Source of the DNA: Linyphia triangularis
Lineage: Eukaryota; Arthropoda; Arachnida; Araneae; Linyphiidae
Direction: 5' to 3'
Length of the DNA: 64,000 bases
Assembly: GCA_963978545.1 (NCBI GenBank)
Contig: OZ021732.1
Span: 29,604,123 to 29,668,122 of the forward strand
The translations under genes were made by a program, and so were the position numbers. Under the pieces are notes generated by a model. It saw nothing but the letters and a program-made list of their open reading frames with translations, was not told the origin of the DNA and searched no databases. Positions 51,501 through 63,714 of the stretch are shown one piece after another. Every line of letters starts with the position of its first letter. Position 1 is the first letter of the stretch.

Positions 51501-53595
51501 CTCTTCTGAAAAGATCTCCTAGAAGATGTTCTCACTTTAAATTTCAAAATATCCTAACCTAAATTTTGTTATAGTTTACTTTGGCCCAGAATGGTCCTAG
51601 TAGTAAACATAAAATTATAATCTATTATCAGTCCAAGTATTTTTATTAAAGTATAACTTGTGTTTTATTATTTGCATTACAAAGATTGTACTACTTAAAT
51701 AACTGTAACAGACTCAATTTTTAGTCATAGTGAAATAAGGTCATTTTGAGTTATGAATTTGATCCCTCCAAAGTAAGTGTATATTGTAATGTACAGTACA
51801 CAAAAAATAATCAAAATACTGAACTTCTATCTTTTGCTTTAATTGCTGAAAGAGAAAAGAAAAATGAAAATATCATTGTCATTATTAGAAGTTTTTTTAT
51901 CAACATATATAATTTATTTTCTCATAAGGAATTCTAGTAATTAGTAGAAGTTGTAATTAGTAGAAGTTTTTTTTATCAACGTATGTAATTTATTTTCTCA
52001 TAAGGAATTCTATACCTATAAAAATATAATAGAGCTTTGAAAATTTCAATGGCATAATGTTATTTTTCTTATTTAGATTTAACATTTAAACAAACATAAA
52101 AATTCCGTTTCATAACTTTCAATGAATAGTTTAAGATTAAATTATTACAAAGAAATTATCAACTAAACATTGCTTTGTAGGCAAAAATTGTTAAGTCATC
52201 AATATATTTTTTTCATTGTTTTTTCACACTACAGTTAAAAACAACATTGTAAGTTAATATTTTACTGTCATTAATAATCCAATAACAAAAATATTTTTAA
52301 AATGTCTTCGATGAGAAGATAAATATTTCCTCCATTGGATTTTCAATATGGAAAAAAAACTTAATTTTTTTTCCTTTTTACTCTGACATGTGGTTGCCAA
52401 AATATTTAGTATAAATAATGTCTCAGAGGTCTAAAAGAAACTACACAAAACTGAAAATACATTTATTTGGAAACTTCAAAATTGAATTTTTTATTTGAGT
52501 GGGGGGAGGGAGCAAATGTATATTGCCTAATTTCTGCCTAATATTTCAATTTAAGGCAGTGTTTATTATTGCATTAGCTTACATCTCTAGTTTTATAAAA
52601 AGCACTACAAAAAAGCCTGCAGCCCACGAATAAGGTCCAAATAACATTCTATTCCCCTTTTCGAAAATTTTGCCGACAACAGTGGAAAAAAAGTGTAGTA
52701 TTAAAATTGCTCTACATTCTATAATACTTTGTTATTTATTAGTTTTTTTTTTTTTTTTGCTTATCTTGCTTAGAATCTGTAGAAATAATCTACCCTCTTG
52801 CTGTTTACATCAATTAATTAAAATAGTTAATTTTTATGTTTTATTATCTATCTGAATGATGGGTTTATTTATAGGAGAAAAAAATGTGATGCTCAGGAAA
52901 AATTTAGTTGAATTAGTTACTCAACCTTATGAATCTGCATCAAAGGAAATTCATACTATATCTCAACAACTGATAAAATCTCAGTTATTAGTTCAGGTAT
53001 CAGAAATATTGTTTTATACTTAGTTAGATTTTAATTTTATAATTATAAAAATACTGCTTTAAACTGTCCTTTAAGAAATAATTTTATTGTTTTTGTTACA
53101 AATTGATTAATACGTAATAAAATACTTTTATTAAATGTGCAATATACAACAACCCTCATCTTAAATCTGTTTAAGCTGTGCTTTTGTGTCACATCCGCTG
53201 CTACTGTCTTCTTATTTTTATCTTGGGTTGCAAGACTTCAGATCATACATAGCAAGCTTGTCTTGAAAATAATTTCTTTAACTCCTTTATTCTCAGAACT
53301 TAATTCTCTAAGGTATTGTTCCAACAATTTTATCTAATTGCTACTATTGTTGAGATTTAATTAGCAAAAAAAAATGTGTTTTGAATATTGTGTTTGCTAT
53401 TGCAAAAAATTATTTCATTAAATTGTTATTAAACAACTGTGGATGCATGTATTAAACTCTTTATTTGTTTAAAAGGAGTTAAGAAATACCATACGAAGGC
53501 TCACGAATGATTTATTTGAAATGGAGGACAAAATGGAAGCTTTAAGAACAGGTTCATTTCTTCCCGAGATGTCTGACCCACCTACTTCTGAATAA
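42594..53595 (+). CDS. BLOC1S3: BLOC-1 subunit 3-like protein, 6 coding exons
   Basis: BLOC1S3 is a subunit of BLOC-1, which sorts cargo from endosomes to lysosome-related organelles. Coding exons: 42594-42701, 45162-45249, 46719-46803, 51103-51122 (a 20-nt microexon), 52875-52996, 53476-53595. The phases fit and give 180 aa, close to vertebrate BLOC1S3 (about 200 aa). The acidic N-terminal half has the characteristic VISGEASESDEE segment and a later SETWG; the C-terminal half is a predicted helical coiled coil starting SLLHKKLREKN and containing ELRNTIRRLTNDLFEMEDKM, followed by LPEM, matching the order in BLOC1S3 as I recall it. All introns are GT-AG. A MITE at 44023-44775, another at 46110-46271 and a dispersed repeat near 50210 lie in introns. 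Assignment rests on recalled family features, not a search. Confidence 0.8.
44023..44775. mobile_element. hAT-like MITE with CAGGGTTTC ends in BLOC1S3 intron 1
   Basis: Starts CAGGGTTTCGG and ends with the complement CAGGGTTTCTG. Both halves contain phrases like catggaaagtcatgaa. The flanks tccatatg and catgtgtc are not a clear 8-bp duplication. Confidence 0.55.
46110..46271. mobile_element. pogo/Tigger-like MITE in BLOC1S3 intron 2
   Basis: Ends CAGTTTAACCTCGTTAACG and the complement of CAGTCAAACACCGTTAACG, flanked by TA on both sides (46108-46109 and 46272-46273). It is 162 bp long, with gcgttaac repeated internally. Typical of pogo-type Tc1/mariner non-autonomous elements. Confidence 0.65.
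50208..50480 (+). repeat. Dispersed repeat, copy 1 (BLOC1S3 intron 3)
   Basis: Starts near ctagaatagcgttcgccactaac and contains ggccggatacaccaat and agtctaaaaaagaagt. It matches 63715-64000 in the same orientation. The text of the end (gggccg..., cgggccgg) resembles hAT element ends, but no inverted partner is seen. The open frame on the minus strand at 50670-50939 may belong to the same element but has no clear family features. Confidence 0.6.
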
Positions 53596-53678
53596 CTAGT
53601 TATTGTCTAGTTGATATTTGTGTATTTTATGTGTTGTTACACTTAGCAGCCACTTTGTAATGGCCACAGTTTTAAGAA

Positions 53679-53684
53679 AATAAA
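53679..53684 (+). promoter_or_regulatory. Polyadenylation signal of the BLOC1S3-like gene
   Basis: AATAAA 84 bases after the stop codon. Confidence 0.65.
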
Positions 53685-53929
53685 GTGCCATTGCGGCACA
53701 GTGTTGCAACTAAAGAAAATGGATAATTTTATTAAAGAAAGCTGATTTCTTGTGATTGTTGTTTGTGTGAATTGTTTGCGAATATTTGGGCTGGGAGAAT
53801 TTTTGACGGTGGATTTAACCGTGGGGTAATAGTTCGAGCACAAAGGATAGGAGCAGTACAGTACAAGAGAAGTACCACATTTGTGAAATCTTTATGAGCA
53901 ACTGTATTGTAAAGGTATTAAAACTGGAA

Positions 53930-54125
53930 TGCCAGGGAAATGTCTAGGTCTGAACGATAAATTGTGGTCATCATTGAGTGGTGAATGATTGGGTGGAACA
54001 GAGAATCTCCCATATTGTTATAGAGAATAGGACAGTAGCAGTGTGGTAAATTGCAACAGATTTCAATGAAGGATGGCATCAAATTATCTCTGATTGCATT
54101 GTTCGAGAAGAATTAGTGCTCTATT
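53930..54125 (+). pseudogene. Tc1-like transposase scrap
   Basis: A frame starting near 53994 reads RISHIVIENRTVAVW, stop, IATDFNEGW and onward, resembling the second helix-turn-helix part of Tc1-type transposases (R..RIV..NR.....I...FN.G). About 60 codons are recognisable, with a stop inside; no DDE region follows. The assignment is tentative. Confidence 0.4.
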
Positions 54126-57100
54126 TTAGGCAAAAGATGGCCCAATGACATATTGACAGAGTTGTCATAATAAAGTGGCTGCTCAGTGTATTATGAAATT
54201 AAAATTGATGTTTCGTAGAATTAGGAATATGTATATAAATATATAACAATATATGAACTTATTTCTTGTAAATGAAGACGTATTGTTGGCTATCTGTTTA
54301 TTTATTTATGCACTTATTTTATCCCGATTTTTATTGCATGTAAAGTGCAAATGATTTTTAATATATCCATTCAAACTTATATCTATTTTCTATGATTTTT
54401 TTTTATTCTATATGCATCGTATTTCATATAATGCATGTTTTGAAGAATGTTGTACAACTAGAATTTTGCAATTGCTGAATATAGTATTTTGTAAATACAG
54501 CAAAAAAATTATAAATCCAAGTGATGCATAAGTACTGAACCAATTTTTGTCATATCACACACATGAATATATTAGATACTAATTTATATACTTTCAAGAA
54601 AGCAAAGTGGAATTTTGTGATAATCTCATAATCAAAATAGTTGTTGTTTACTTAGTTTTAATTATTAATGTATTTTATATAAATATATAGGATAGGGTTT
54701 GATACATTACACATATTTTGATCACACTGTCTTGTTTCATATGAAAAAACTAATATGCTTAGGTAGCTATCTCTTCATTATTGCATTTTAATTTTAATTC
54801 TTTTGGTCTTACTAAAGCTACTACAAACTCAATTCTCTGAGCTTTTATGTAAAATAGGTCTTTGGGCAACTCTTCTATCTTTGCGAGTTGAAAAAAAAAT
54901 CTAAATTATTTTTTAAACAAAAGCCTCTCATGTTTTCTTAACAATCTTATTCACGTGGCTCATAATTAAATTCCTTATTATCTAAATGACATTTTTAAAA
55001 AATGTTTAATAGTTGTATTAAAATTATGAAGTTTCTCGGAATTTTCTTACAAAGTAGTTTCCATTGTTAACATTCCATGGAAAGTGGAAAAGGAAGGTCA
55101 AATTCTCTAGCTTAGGTTGACTGTGGATAAGGCATTGAACCCACAATCTGCGTTGATTGAGTTCTCTGTATCGTAGGAAATCTCTTTTTTTTTAACACTA
55201 TGGTTTCTTTTGGTTCTGATATTTTTCCAGGAAATGCTAAAATAAGTAACATACCATAAAAATATTTTGGTAGGCTTTCTGTGATAGATGAAGCTTCTTT
55301 TGTGTCAAGTAACCACTTCACTCATCTTCTTTTAGAAAAGTTTTCATAAATGATTGTATTTTTCTTTTTGGAGGCAGCAGTTATAATCAATTAATCAGTA
55401 TTTACAATTTGGGTAAAATTATCTTTTGAATCTGATTGGCTTATGGTCCCAGTTTTATTCTTTTTTTCACTATTGTTTGTTGCTTTGAAATTTAAATTAT
55501 TTATGTATTTCTCTTGACCTTTATCTTGTTGTGCTTTTAAAGTTTTGCTTTGCCCTTAATATAAAAATTAAACTATTGGAGATTCATTCATAGATATATT
55601 GTCCTTTACTAAAGTATGCTGTACACCCTGAAAAAATTGTCCATCGTTTTCTCTTTGTGATTCTGAGTAAAAATCCTCTTTTAAATATCTTGTAATGCTT
55701 GAAATCCATGTACAGATACAGTAATTGCAGTGCAGATGAAAAATGTCTGAAAATAATTTTTGTAACCACAACAGTTATTTGGAGCATTTAATAACATTTT
55801 GCAAACAACTTAAAAACATATTTTCCATCATTTTTATAATATGGAATGTGTGAGGGCACTAATTTTGTTTTGTGAAAAAATTTAGAATTCGGTATATTAA
55901 AAAATATGTAGATTTCCTTATTAAAAATTTAAACGTTCATTATTGTCAAACTCATTTATTAAATGAAACACATGTTTAGAAACAAATTAATGCTACACAC
56001 CATAAATAAACATTTACCACATTTTACTATCTACAATGTTGATTAAATTTAGCATGCAGGATGGTGAAAATCTTAAAAATAAACTTAAATTCTCCCTTGA
56101 AAGTAACTTTTGGCACCAACTGAATAAAACCAAGATTTCTTGATGCCTGTTAGCATTGTGTTAGTAGTTGGAACTTTGAACACCTGTCCTGATTGAGTAT
56201 GGGTATAAATTGCTTGACAGTTACACTGTTAAGTCTTATTTTTTCATCATCTTATTGTGTCTAGAAATTGGAAGGATTTCTGAAAATTTTAGACTTTTTT
56301 TATATAATTACGGTTTGTTTTTTGTGCTTTTGATTAACTGTACATCAAATTTGGAATCTATCATAAACTCTATTGCTTTACCTATATTAGGCTCTTCTAT
56401 TCAGAAGCATAAATCATATTTATTGAAAAAGAGTGTTCCTATACATTTGTCTAGTTTTGAATTTACTCTGCACACTTAAAATAAGTGTTTGTTTTTTTTT
56501 GTTTTTTTTACCATCATTGTGATATTCATTCAATTTTAAAAGCAATGAATTTGAATTAAATTTGTTATTAAGTCACTATGTTACTGAACTTAGATTAGTA
56601 ATGTGTACCAGTGTGACATTTTTTATCTCATATAAATCTGGATTGAAAAAGTTTTCTTTTTTCAAAAATTGTTTGGTATGTTTAATAGTTGCCATTTGGA
56701 ATCCTAATAAAGAGTGCAAAATTTTAAATTTGTGAAAAATATATTAAAATTCTACAAATCTCCCCAAAAATATCTTTATAAAATTTGAGATTTTAGAAAA
56801 AATATTTAAAAGGCAAAAAGAATTCGCACTGCATAATATTTGCTTTAACTGCTTTAAACAAGCGGGTAAAACATGAATTATCGGAACCAATAATGTAGGC
56901 ATCAAATAAGCCCTAAAAAATTTACAATTTTCAAGCAAAATGCATAAAATAGCTCATTTTAGAAAAATATAAAAATTTTGAAACATTTCAAATCATGCTC
57001 AATTGTTAACTTAGAGTGCTCATAACCACACAGTAAACTTTTAATTATGTGAACGATATTTTAAAGTTCTCTAAATCCCTTGAAATTAAGAATTCAGCCC

Positions 57101-58073
57101 CTTCCAAATTAGAATTTTTCATTAAAAATATGAAATGCTGAAGGACATGTCCTATTCTAAAACATAAATGTGATTCTGTGTAACAGTTCCTATAAAGTGC
57201 CATAAACAAGCATATACTATATAAATTCTGCCAACTAATTATTTAAAAATTCAGTTAGTGATGGCCTCGGTAATTGAGACATTTTTCAGGAAATATCCAT
57301 AAAATAATGGGTATGTAGGATATATTTTAAAGAAGTAGTAATGTTATTATATACAAATTGGATTTATACTTAAAAAACGTGTACATAAATTTAAATAAGA
57401 ATATATTTATCAAAAGGATTTTATAAATGTTTGCTGTAAAAATTTAACTTATACAATATGAAAACAAGAATCAACATTAATTATGTAAAGAGTACAGATG
57501 TCTTTTTCTTTTCGATTATATATACCATAGATTTAAACCTTGAATTCCAGCTAAGTGTTAAAAGAAGCCATTGCTCTTTTAATTTACTGAATGAAACCAT
57601 CTCTCAAATGAATCTAAGTTGAACTACAAACAAGACTTATAAATTCACTTACCACCTTCACCATTGTTCCTACAGTTTGAAAATGATATGAAACTACACT
57701 CATGTCCATAAATGAAGGATAATTAAGTTTTTCCCCAATTTGACGTGCAAAGTGTACAGTGGGGGCAAATGCAAAAGAATGGAGTACTATTAGTGTGCAG
57801 TTGTACTGATGCATTTACATTTAAAAATCACACAACTCATGTAATTGACTTTTAGTGTGAGATATGTTCTCCCCTGTCATAAGTGTTTACTTTAAACTGT
57901 ATATTCATAACATGAGTTTCTTGATGAATTCTAGTGACTAAATTGCTCATCCCACCTTTCGAACTGTTTGCAAGTGATGGAAAGTTCCCAATACATTAAA
58001 TCTTTACAAAGTGCATATGGCAGAAGCGTTCCTCACATGTTTGATGAAATTTAGATTAGAGGTGTGATTTGGT
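54126..58073. other. Intergenic, AT-rich, no gene recognised
   Basis: Open frames are up to 89 codons and have low complexity. About 57645-57820 has a compact, less AT-rich text (acactcatgtccataaatgaaggataa...) that looks like a mobile-element remnant. Nothing else is supported. Confidence 0.4.
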
Positions 58074-59199
58074 TTACTTATAGTGGTGATATTCATATTT
58101 TTTAATTGTTTTAATAGTGAGTGCTTCTGCCGTCTTTTGTTGTTGTTCGGCAAGGGATGATATAGCTGTTGTTAGATCATTTAGTGTTTGTCCGACTCTG
58201 TTATCGATTGCTTTTTTTACTTCTGAGTCAAAATCAGGTTTACTAGGTGATTCCCTTATTTTTGAAACTTCAGCGAAAGATCGCTTGGCTTTGGAGTTTT
58301 TGGCGCGGTTTCTAGCCTCCGCGAATGACAGGTTGTACCGTTCTTTGAATTCTAAAAATGCAATTTCATCCAAACGGGATTTACAGTTTTTGTAATCTGC
58401 GGGGTGTTGCTCGTTGCAGTTAGTGCATCTGGTAGCTTCAGTGCATACCTCGTGCTTACCCTCAGTACCACAAACAACACAAATCTGGTTTCGGGTACAG
58501 AATTTTGTGGGGTGGTCAAAATGAAAACATCGACCGCATTGGCGTGGTCTATCTATAAAGGAGGTTATTTTATGATTGGCGTACCAAAGCTTGATGCTAT
58601 CTGGTAGTTTGGTCCCGAGCGTGCTGATTAGTACCGATTCGGTCGGGGTAATAATGTCCCCGATTTTCTTAGTGAAACGACGCACTTCAGTAACCACAAT
58701 ATTGTTGGAGACTTGGATCTCCTCTTCTATTTCGTCAAGCGTTAATTCGATTGGGATATTTTTTAGGAGAAACCGTTTGGTGATGCTGTCTCGTTGGATG
58801 TTCGCCGTGATTGGGATACCGAGCAGTTCTACAACTTCACAAATTTCTGTAGCGCAGTCTTTACTTGGGGTCACGATCAAAATTTTATTTTGTCTGGTAA
58901 AAGTGAGGTTCTCAATTGCTTTGTGGTGTTTTATTTTAGTTTGAATCTCCTCTTTTAATTGTTTGGGTTTGTTTTTTGGGATACCAGATGAATTTCCAGA
59001 AAGGAAAATAACAAACTTTTCGCAGCCATTATCAGCGGCATTCCTAATTGCTTCAATATTATCAATAGGTTTTGTTCGCGTGTAAATCATATTTGCTGTA
59101 TCATAGTTAATCCTTACAACATTTAGTTTAGGTGGCCGAAGAATGTCGGCAGCCAGCGCAGTATTGCGTGGGTCCTGGGAGAAAATTAAAGTGTCTACT
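58074..59199 (-). CDS. ORF1 (gag-like) nucleic-acid-binding protein of a non-LTR retrotransposon
   Basis: An open frame of 338 codons from ATG 59090 to TAA 58074; in-frame sequence without a stop extends back to about 59199 but has no upstream ATG. The N-terminal half has the fold seen before zinc fingers in Jockey-type ORF1 proteins. Three zinc knuckles follow: CGRCFHFDHPTKFC (C-X2-C-X4-H-X4-C, about 58540-58500), CVVCGTEGKHEVC (about 58480-58440) and CTNCNEQHPADYKNC (about 58430-58385). A basic KNSKAKRS stretch and a C-terminal coiled segment with EQQQ come next. Such proteins bind element RNA. No ORF2 follows on its 3' side, so the element is incomplete. The open frame of over 1.1 kb without stops suggests recent origin. 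Confidence 0.8.
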
Positions 59200-59470
59200 T
59201 ACAATTTCTTGGTTCGGCTTGAACCGTGGTTGAAGTCCCACGGAGGGAAGGCAAAAAGAAAAAAAAACTTATACCAGCCTGGTATAGTTTAATAAGCGAC
59301 TTGCTTCTTTAGACAAAAAAAGGAAGAAAAGACAAACTCGATACGTATGCACAACAACGGAAAATCAAAAAATAGAGCGCACGCGACTAACTCGAACCAA
59401 CACCAGCTTCCATTCGCTTTTCGAATCTCCAATATACCAGTTAATATAATAATGGAAGAACGAAAACAAA

Positions 59471-59751
59471 AGAGTTTAAAAAGAGCTTTAAAATTAGCAA
59501 CGGATTTGTTGTTTACATACGTAAGGATGTTGTCATTCATATATTCAAAATCATTGAGGCTTTGTAGTAGCTTTATGATGAAAAATATTGAAATTTAACT
59601 AATTAATAAAGTGTTAATAAATTATTTTGGCACGTTTTGGCAAATCTACAGCTTATTTCCTTTAAAATGACACCTTGATCATTGAAATTGGTTGAGCAGT
59701 TTAGGCGGACGGACTAACCCCAAAAAACGTATTGCCTATTAAATATATAGA
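59471..59751 (-). mobile_element. Helitron-like 5' end, minus orientation
   Basis: On the minus strand it begins A|TCTATATATTTAATAGGCAA, a Helitron-type 5' end. It is 281 bp of almost the same sequence as 61071-61351, in opposite orientation, after which the two copies diverge. It contains the start of a small frame, MNDNILTYVNNK, shared with the other copy. The 3' end of this element could not be located; the ORF1 frame lies about 270 bases further on. Confidence 0.55.
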
Positions 59752-61070
59752 TTGTTACTTATCTTATTTGGCTAAATTCTTTAGATTTACTTCTGACAAG
59801 TTTCATATCATTAGAGGAAGTGTTACCATGCTATCATTCCATTGTATTAAGTCAGTATAATTATTGGCTAAAATTTACTTTTAGTATTTTAAACTTTCGT
59901 ATTCTTGGTGTGACTCCAAAACATTTCATAGTGCGACATACTTCAGATTTTTTAATACGTTTTCTATTACAAAACGAAACTGTTGCGATTTAAGTTTTTA
60001 GATGAGTAAAATTCGTATTACCTTTGATTTATGTACAACTCATGTTACTCGTCTAGCAGATACTCTGATTGACTTTTGAATTGCTGTAAATATTGCTGAC
60101 CATTTATGCAGCTATGGTAACTTTTTATTATAAAAAATGATGATGACGTATACTCGCATAGTAATAGTGAAAAACAATAGCAATGGACAATTCCCTTATT
60201 TTTTTATTATTTTTTTATTCGATTCTGAATGTTTCGAAAAGGCCATAAACACAAAAATTTCTGCTCACTGTGCTTTTTTTTTTTTTTTTTTAATTTGCAA
60301 CCTAAGTTCGCTTGTTAGATTTTAGCAATAAAACGACACATTCGGCTCGAATCAAATGTGACGTCACTTCATCTGAAACAACTTGGCTTGAAACGCAGCA
60401 GCGGAAATCAGTTTTGCAAGTTTCTCGCAAATCGGGCCGACGAGATGTGGTAATATTTAATCAAACACACACCAAATATTTCGCAGAAACCTCACGATAA
60501 CCATAGAAACGGAAGGATGTTGTGACGTCACAGCTATAGCGGATCGTTTTGATCGAACGGGGTTTCGGGACATTTTCTTTTCTTAATATTTAAATAACAC
60601 ATTTTTTTAAAAGAACTTTTTTTTTAATATTTAGAATCAGAAAGAAATTCTTCATAAATATGAACTAATTTCACTCGTTTTTTAAAAATGCGGGAATCGT
60701 CCATTAAGATGGCTGTCGTCTAGTTGCAATCAAAGCCATAAAACGCGGTTTACAAAAGGGAACAATCGGGAGTGACAATATTTTTGTCGGATCTTTGTTT
60801 TCTAAAATCGTTTGAAAAATTGCCTTCAAAAATAGCTTGACAAATTTGCTATTAATACAGTTGATTGTACTAAAATCTTGACTGTGTAAGTCATATTCAA
60901 CTGCAAACTTTAATTCATTGGAACAGAACAACTAGTAATTTTTCACATTTCTACAGATTTTTTCCCAGTTACACCAAAAGAAATTAGTTTTCGCTCAAAT
61001 ATATAAATTTAATTCAATTTATTATCTCTAAACAATCCTAAATTTAAAATTTCACTGCTTTATATTGAAA
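59752..61070. other. Stretch between the two Helitron-like ends
   Basis: No gene is recognised. It includes a less AT-rich, CpG-containing patch at about 60320-60560 with two identical 10-bp palindromes GTGACGTCAC (60358-60367 and 60522-60531). Confidence 0.4.
60358..60531. promoter_or_regulatory. Pair of GTGACGTCAC (CRE-like) palindromes
   Basis: Two perfect 10-bp copies at 60358-60367 and 60522-60531, within a locally GC-rich patch. It could be an unannotated promoter or part of a repeat; no gene start can be tied to it. Confidence 0.35.
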
Positions 61071-61711
61071 TCTATATATTTAATAGGCAATACGTTTTTT
61101 GGGGTTAGTCCGTCCGCCTAAACTGCTCAACCAATTTCAATGATCAAGGTGTCATTTTAAAGGAAATAAGCTGTAGATTTGTCAAAACGTCCCAAAATAA
61201 TTTATTAATATTTTATTAATTAGTTAAATTTCAATATTTTTCATCATTAAGCTACTACAAAGCCTCAATGATTTTGAATATATGAATGGCAACATCCTTA
61301 CGTATGTAAACAACAAACCCATTGCTAATTTTAAAGCTCTTTTTAAACTCTTCGTTTCAAAGTTGATTTTTTCTGTTTTTCTGAAGCATTTTTGTATTAC
61401 AGTAATTATTATTTTGAAGTATTTCTATCCAGAAAATACCTCGCGTTGGGCGTCGTTCTCTAACGGGGCGACGTGAACGAAACAATCACTCTCGGAGTAA
61501 TACGTATGTTGGCGGATAGTATATTTAACTTTCTATTATGAAACTTGCAATTTGGGTGTTTTCTCTATTAGGCCTTACATTAAATTTATAAAAATTTGGT
61601 TACATTTTTTATGGCTGGCAAACCTATTCGAGCGCAGCAAGATGTTTTAACCACGCAGCGAGGCGTTTGGGGGTTGGCGAGCGTTAGCGAGCAGGGGGTG
61701 AAGCCCCCTAG
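61071..61711 (+). mobile_element. Short non-autonomous Helitron-like element
   Basis: Starts A|TCTATATATTTAATAGGCAA and ends in a G5/C5 hairpin with CTAG (61708-61711) followed by T, so an A-T target without duplication. The hairpin (AGGGGG tgaag CCCCCT, 61693-61709) overlaps the CTAG, which is closer than usual. The first 281 bp match the minus-strand copy at 59471-59751; the last 100 bases carry gcgaggcg/gcgagcg repeats. Confidence 0.55.
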
Positions 61712-63010
61712 TTAAACACTAAATATGACAGAAAATGTGTTTGAGGCATATGTCAAACCGATGAATACATTTTATAACGTGAACTACATAAGACCAGGAA
61801 AATTTTTACTTAGTTTCGATAAAGTCGGAATTTTTATAGTTCAGATATTGTTAACTAAATCTGAGAATGAAGTTAAGAAATGAATTATTGAACTAAAGAG
61901 TTAAAAAAAAAATTGTGCAATCCCAATTTCTCGCAAAACACTCTTCTTATTTTCCATTAATTATTTTACCTTCTTTCAAGGTATGGATTTCATAATATAA
62001 TTCTTTTGAGTATAGGCGTTTGAAATAATTCTCCCTTTTAATGTAATTTTCCGTGATGTGAAGATTTAGCACCAGATGCTATTTTAAATTGTGAGTTCAG
62101 CCTTGGTTTTAATGGGAGAAAAATAAACTTTATGGCAGCTACCTAATTACCTACGCAACTGTTGAAACATCTGTTTCCGAGAAGATTTCATTCTTGGATT
62201 TTTAGACCGATGTTATGTATGATTGAGCTCAATACCAAATATCTTATTTCTAGAGGTTTTAAAAGAAAGTATTAAGAGATACACTTTAAATTTATCAGAA
62301 CGTAAGAGTCATCTGATTTCAAAGTGGCTACATGAATGTAGGCCACATGTGTTTATATGAATTTTTAAATGTTTAAATTTGAAAAAAATATTTTTTTCAA
62401 TTTCCGAACTGGAATGGATTTCTCGGTTTTAAATTTGACTTAAGATTCAAGCAAAAAAGTTATTTTGGTTTTTTGTTTTCTCATTTGCATTTTTTTTATT
62501 TCATCGTATGATTTTCAGACTTACTTATGGGGAAATTTAATTATTTAAATTGGTAGCTCAAAATAACTATTAGACAATGTTCAACCACCATAAACATTCT
62601 ACACGTTTTGGAATGTAATGAGTTCATACAAGGGGTGTGGAACATCGCATAACTTTCATTTATACTATATAATATTGGTCATTGCACTTAAATTCGATGT
62701 GGAATGGTGTTATTTGCTGTTTTCATAATTCCATTCATTTAGAAAAAATGGCCAGTTTAGCTATAATTTTTACATGGGGGAAAAAAAGAAAAAAAAAAAC
62801 ATGGCTATAATGGCGATTTTGCCGATAAGCTTTTCGACAATTCTTACACCATCCTTTCTTGTAAATGAAATAGATGAGAAAAACTGTAGTTTATAAGCGA
62901 TGCTTAAGAGGAGCTCTGTATTAAAAGTATTCGTTTTTTGTTTTACTTTGTCGAATTCGATAAGATTTTAGGAGGTAAGGATGTTTCGAGCACCTTGAGT
63001 AATTTTGATC
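61712..63010. other. Intergenic, no gene recognised
   Basis: AT-rich with short meaningless frames; no repeats recognised. Confidence 0.4.
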
Positions 63011-63504
63011 AAAATCGTTAGAGCCGTTTTTTAGCAATTGCTGATAAACATGATTTTTTCAACGGGAACGAAAACCTTAATAATAGGTCCCATAGCCACC
63101 ACTCACCTGTATGCCAAATTTGAACATCGTAGGTCAACCTATTCGGGAGCTACCACAGACACACACTCACACATTTTTACTAGACCATTTTTTTTATTTC
63201 AGCAAAATTATTATTATTATTATTTTTTTATCTTTATTATTTTTTTTTGATCGAGTGCAATACTTTTATTTCCCTATGTTAAACATATAGGGAATTGAAA
63301 GTAAAAAGTGCTCTAGAAAAAATTTATGTCTGTGGTCAGCATAAGTCCCCATGGATTGACCTACGATGTTAAACTTTCGCATACGGGTGGTCACGGGACC
63401 TCTCATTAAGGTCTCATTACCTTTTGCACATGCGCATAAGGTAGCAGTCATTGAAAAAAAAATATTTTTCAGCAATTGGCTAAAAAACTACTCTAACGAT
63501 TTTT
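63011..63504. mobile_element. Foldback (inverted-repeat) element
   Basis: The left arm starts aaaatcgttagag...gttttttagc.aattgctga and includes acatcgtaggtca. The right arm is the reverse complement ending at 63504 with the same motifs. The arms are about 160-175 bp long with some gaps, and the centre carries (ac)n and tta-repeat stretches. No gene. Confidence 0.65.
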
Positions 63505-63714
63505 ATTTCCAATTCCTCAGAATCTTAATTTTTTTTTTCCCCTTTATGACAATTCCATCCTCCATGGTTGTCCCTTTCATTATAACTGTGAAAACAATAA
63601 ATTATGTTGAAATTTTTCTTACGTAATTTTATGCATGTGAGAGTAACGCGTATAGCAATTCAGTTTGATCAAGTTCAGATTGTCTATCAACACAGCCAAA
63701 TACGTCTCGTAATT

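Noticed and set aside
52235..52248. A 14-nt sequence flanked by AG and GT in the BLOC1S3 gene, looking like a microexon
   Set aside because: Including it breaks the phase into the next exon and creates a stop; skipping it gives a continuous, sensible coiled-coil sequence.
58117..58944. Open frames on the plus strand (92, 67 and 122 codons)
   Set aside because: They are antisense shadows of the ORF1 zinc-knuckle protein.
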